Made by a program: the position numbers and the translations under genes. From Verrucomicrobiaceae bacterium UBA1938 (GTDB lineage Bacteria > Verrucomicrobiota > Verrucomicrobiia > Verrucomicrobiales > Verrucomicrobiaceae), in assembly GCA_002336895.1 (NCBI GenBank), contig DDFC01000022.1, positions 62,001 through 126,000 on the forward strand: DNA of 64,000 nucleotides, written 5' to 3'. A model generated the notes under the pieces. It saw only the letters and a list, made by a program, of their open reading frames with translations, did no database searches and was not told the origin of the DNA. Of the stretch, positions 61,407-64,000 are shown one piece after another; the stretch's first letter is position 1; each line of letters begins with the position of its first letter.

Positions 61407-63028
61407 ACACGATGAAACGCAACGCCCGCATCTTCCTCCTGTTCCTTCTCAGCGTCGGTCTGTGGCTGGCGCTGAAGCCCACCCTGGGAAACCGCCGCCT
61501 CACCTTCCTTCCACAGCGCTGGTCGGAGCAGGTGGACTACATGGACTTCTGGCTGAATCTCGGCGCCTTTGCCCTTCTGGGAATCACCGTGTGGCTGGCC
61601 TTTGGCGCGCTGCGCCAGGTGCTGCTGCGCCTTTTCGTTTTAGCGGGCGTCATCACGCTGCTGAATGTCACCCTTGAAGTCGTGCAGACGCGCATCCCCG
61701 GCCGTTCGCGTGATTTGGAAGACGTGCGCGCAGGGCTGCTCGGCTGCGTGCTGGGCCTGGCCTGCGGTGTGCTGGTGGAGGTGCGGTCTTCACGCCGCAG
61801 GTCCGGACGTCCCGCACCTCAGGTTCTTTTTCTGGATCAAACCGGACGCCTCGGCGGCGCAGAGCTCATGCTGCTGGACATCGCCGCAGCACGCGCCGCA
61901 GACAGCGAGGTGGCCCTGTTTCAGGACGGTGAGTTCCGCACCGCACTGGAAAAAGCAGGTGTGAAAACGCATGTGCACAGGCTCAGTGATGAAGCCGCCG
62001 CCGTGGACAAGCAGGCCGGATGGCGCAGCGTGCTGGGCATCATCCCCGCCATTGTAGATCTGGTGCTGCAGATCGCACAGACCGCACGCGCCTTTGACGT
62101 GGTGTATGCCAACACCGCCAAGGCCCTCATCATCGGCGGCCCTGCCGCACGGCTGGCTGGCCGCAGGCTTGTCTTCCACCTGCACGACATCATTTCAGAC
62201 GGTCATTTCAGCAGGCTGAACCAGCGTGCGCTCATCGGTTGTGCCAACACCTGTGCCAGCAGCGTCATCGCCAATTCCGAAGCCACCAAGGCCGCCTTCA
62301 TCGCCAGTGGCGGTCGTGCCTCTCTCTGCGTCGTGGTTCCCAATGGCTTTCACATTCCAGAGCAGCGCACTACTGCAGAGGCCGTGCGCACACTGCGCGC
62401 AGAGCTGCAGATTCCACAAGATGCTTGGACCGTCCTCATGGCTGGCAGGCTGGCGCCTTGGAAGGGCCAGCACGTGCTGCTGGAGGCGCTGCGCAGCGTG
62501 CCCGAAGCGCATGCCGTGCTGCTGGGGGATGCGCTCTTCACCGATGAAGACCGCCGCTACGCGCAGCAGCTGCACGCCACAGCGGAAGAGCCCGCGCTCG
62601 CAGGCCGCATCCACTTTGCAGGCTTCAAGACGGAAACCCTGCCCTACTTTGACATGGCTGATGCCGTCGTGCACGCCTCCGTGCATGCAGAGCCTTTTGG
62701 CCGTGTGATCGTGGAGGGCATGCTGGCTGGCAAGCCCGTGATCGCCACGCGCGCAGGCGGTGCGGCTGAGATCCTGCAGCATGAGCACACCGGACTGCTC
62801 GTGGCTCCGGGAGATGCTTCAGATCTGGCCGCCGCACTGCTTCGTCTGCGGCAGGATGCCGCTTTTGCCACCACACTTTCCCAGCAGGCGCAGCAGACGG
62901 CGCGCAGCGTTTACGCTCTCAGCACCGTGCAGCAGCAGATCGAATCCGTCATCCGCCAGACCGCCCGCCTCAGCCCGGCAGCCGAGGCCGCCGCAGAAAC
63001 CAACACGCCGATCCATCAGGTGGCATGA
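61403..63028 (+). CDS. VanZ-like membrane domain fused to a GT4 glycosyltransferase
   Basis: From ATG 61403 the product is 541 residues. Residues 1-125 have about four TM helices and VanZ-like elements (DFWLNLGAFALLGITVWLAFG, then LNVTLEVVQTRIPGRSRDLEDVRAGLLG). The rest is a GT4 enzyme: VLFLDQTGRLGGAELMLLDI, RLVFHLHDII, VLMAGRLAPWKGQHVLLEAL and HAEPFGRVIVEGMLAGKPVIATRAGGAAEI. VanZ-like proteins are otherwise linked to glycopeptide tolerance or envelope glycan recognition. The fusion would anchor the transferase at the membrane next to its lipid-linked acceptor. An ATG at 61412 is a second possible start. It overlaps both neighbours. Confidence 0.85.
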   Translation: MNTMKRNARIFLLFLLSVGLWLALKPTLGNRRLTFLPQRWSEQVDYMDFWLNLGAFALLGITVWLAFGALRQVLLRLFVLAGVITLLNVTLEVVQTRIPGRSRDLEDVRAGLLGCVLGLACGVLVEVRSSRRRSGRPAPQVLFLDQTGRLGGAELMLLDIAAARAADSEVALFQDGEFRTALEKAGVKTHVHRLSDEAAAVDKQAGWRSVLGIIPAIVDLVLQIAQTARAFDVVYANTAKALIIGGPAARLAGRRLVFHLHDIISDGHFSRLNQRALIGCANTCASSVIANSEATKAAFIASGGRASLCVVVPNGFHIPEQRTTAEAVRTLRAELQIPQDAWTVLMAGRLAPWKGQHVLLEALRSVPEAHAVLLGDALFTDEDRRYAQQLHATAEEPALAGRIHFAGFKTETLPYFDMADAVVHASVHAEPFGRVIVEGMLAGKPVIATRAGGAAEILQHEHTGLLVAPGDASDLAAALLRLRQDAAFATTLSQQAQQTARSVYALSTVQQQIESVIRQTARLSPAAEAAAETNTPIHQVA

Positions 63029-64000
63029 ACTCTTCCTCCAATATTCCCACCCAAGACCCGCAAGCCATGTGCAGCATCAAATCCAAACGTCGCGTCGCCA
63101 TTGTTCATGACTGGCTCCCTGTTTACGGCGGAGCCGAGCGTGTGCTGGAGCAGATGCTCATGGTCTATCCGGAGGCCGATGTGTTCAGTCTCATCGATGC
63201 CCTTGATGCAGAGAACCGGAAATTCCTCAAAGGCCGTCCGGTCAAGACCTCCTTTGTGCAGAAGCTCCCCGGCGGAAAGAAATACTACCGCCACTGCTTC
63301 CCCATCATGCCGCTGGCCATCGAGCAGTTTGACTTCAGTCCGTACGACATGGTCATCACCAGCAGCTATGCCTTTGCCAAAGGCATCATCACCGGCCCGC
63401 GCCAGCTCCATCTCTGCTACTGCCACTCCCCCATCCGCTACGCGTGGGATCTGCAGACACAGTACCTCAAGGAGTCACGCATGGACCGCGGCCCCTTCAC
63501 CTGGCTTGTGCGCGGCATGCTGCACTTCATCCGCATGTGGGACAGCCGCACCGCCGCAGGTGTGGACGCCTTCATGGCCAACTCCCGCTTCATCTCACGC
63601 CGCATCGAAAAAGTGTACCGTCGTGACGCCACGGTGGTCTATCCGCCGGTGAACATCGACCGCTTTGAAGTCGGTGAAGAAAAAGAAGACTTTTACGTCA
63701 CCGCCTCACGTCTTGTGCCCTACAAGCGCATCGACCTCATCATTCAGGCATTCAATGGCATGCCAGACCGCAAGCTCGTCGTCATGGGAGATGGTCCTGA
63801 GCTGCCGAAGCTGCGCCGTCTGGCCGGACCCAATGTGCAGGTGATGGGCTGGCAGCCGCAGGAGGTGCTCAAGAGCAACCTCAAACGCGCACGCGGTTTT
63901 GTCTTCGCCGGTGAGGAGGACTTTGGCATCATTCTTCTGGAGGCGCAGGCCAGCGGCACGCCCGTCATCGCTTATGGCCGTGGTGGCGCGCTGGAGACCG
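63025..64000 (+). CDS. GT4 family glycosyltransferase (WbaZ-like), C-terminus cut by the window edge
   Basis: An open frame runs from ATG 63025 (overlapping the preceding stop) to the window edge, giving at least 325 residues. A second ATG at 63067 would place the start just before the KRRVAIVHDWLPVYGGAERVLEQML motif. CYCHSPIRYAWDL, VYPPVNIDRF, VTASRLVPYKRIDLIIQAF and EEDFGIILLEAQASGTPVIAYGRGGALET are typical of WbaZ-like GT4 mannosyl- or glucosyltransferases. The locus evidently continues beyond the window. Confidence 0.9.
   Translation, partial: MNSSSNIPTQDPQAMCSIKSKRRVAIVHDWLPVYGGAERVLEQMLMVYPEADVFSLIDALDAENRKFLKGRPVKTSFVQKLPGGKKYYRHCFPIMPLAIEQFDFSPYDMVITSSYAFAKGIITGPRQLHLCYCHSPIRYAWDLQTQYLKESRMDRGPFTWLVRGMLHFIRMWDSRTAAGVDAFMANSRFISRRIEKVYRRDATVVYPPVNIDRFEVGEEKEDFYVTASRLVPYKRIDLIIQAFNGMPDRKLVVMGDGPELPKLRRLAGPNVQVMGWQPQEVLKSNLKRARGFVFAGEEDFGIILLEAQASGTPVIAYGRGGALET

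Overview
The window most likely comes from a member of the Verrucomicrobiota, close to Verrucomicrobiaceae such as Prosthecobacter. This is inferred from gene content, not from a marker gene. It is GC-rich, densely coding, and carries several families concentrated in Planctomycetes and Verrucomicrobia: DUF1549/DUF1553, DUF1587-1595-1592-1588-1585 cytochrome proteins, and DUF1552 Tat-exported proteins. No rRNA, tRNA, IS element, integrase, phage gene or CRISPR array was recognised.

Layout. Positions 1-13.7 kb are mainly secreted or envelope proteins: a truncated DUF1549/DUF1553 protein, small membrane and secreted proteins, a 922-aa zinc metalloprotease with a Pro-Glu-Lys linker, an alpha/beta-hydrolase lipoprotein, a DUF1592-type c-type cytochrome protein, two small secreted proteins, a DUF1552 protein and a MacB-like permease. 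Positions 13.9-22.5 kb hold a membrane-fused spermidine synthase-like protein, purQ, a DUF2239-DUF1330 pair behind an 18-bp perfect inverted repeat, a CCA-adding enzyme, and an Lrp/AsnC regulator overlapping an aminotransferase. Positions 22.5-29.8 kb hold a second DUF1552/DUF1592 pair, a class B3 metallo-beta-lactamase-fold gene coupled to an aminopeptidase lipoprotein, and uxaC. Positions 30.1-35.0 kb hold a formylglycine-generating-enzyme-fold protein without the catalytic cysteines beside a 1002-aa Roco (LRR-ROC-COR) GTPase, then two small membrane proteins.

From 35.06 kb to the right edge there is one large surface-polysaccharide locus. Two genes run leftward (undecaprenyl-phosphate sugar transferase, O-antigen ligase/polymerase). 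From 38.4 kb an almost gapless rightward array of 19 genes follows: UDP-xylose precursor synthesis (UDP-glucuronate decarboxylase and an animal-like UDP-glucose dehydrogenase), a Wzm/Wzt ABC exporter, an HTTM-DCC protein with a small membrane partner, two acyltransferase-3 proteins, a pyruvyltransferase-like protein, two left-handed beta-helix acetyltransferases, a second ligase/polymerase, and nine glycosyltransferases. One glycosyltransferase is a GT4-GT2 fusion and one is a VanZ-GT4 fusion. Stop/start overlaps suggest translational coupling.

Reading of the locus: a sugar-phosphate is placed on the lipid carrier, the GTs build a complex, probably xylose- or glucuronate-containing, acetylated and pyruvylated repeat, and Wzm/Wzt exports it. 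The presence of two Wzy/WaaL-like proteins beside an ABC exporter, with no Wzx flippase in the window, is unusual. The locus continues past 64 kb. The best candidates for undescribed biology are the FGE-fold/Roco pair, the HTTM-DCC module in the glycan locus, the VanZ-GT4 fusion and the DUF2239 operator.
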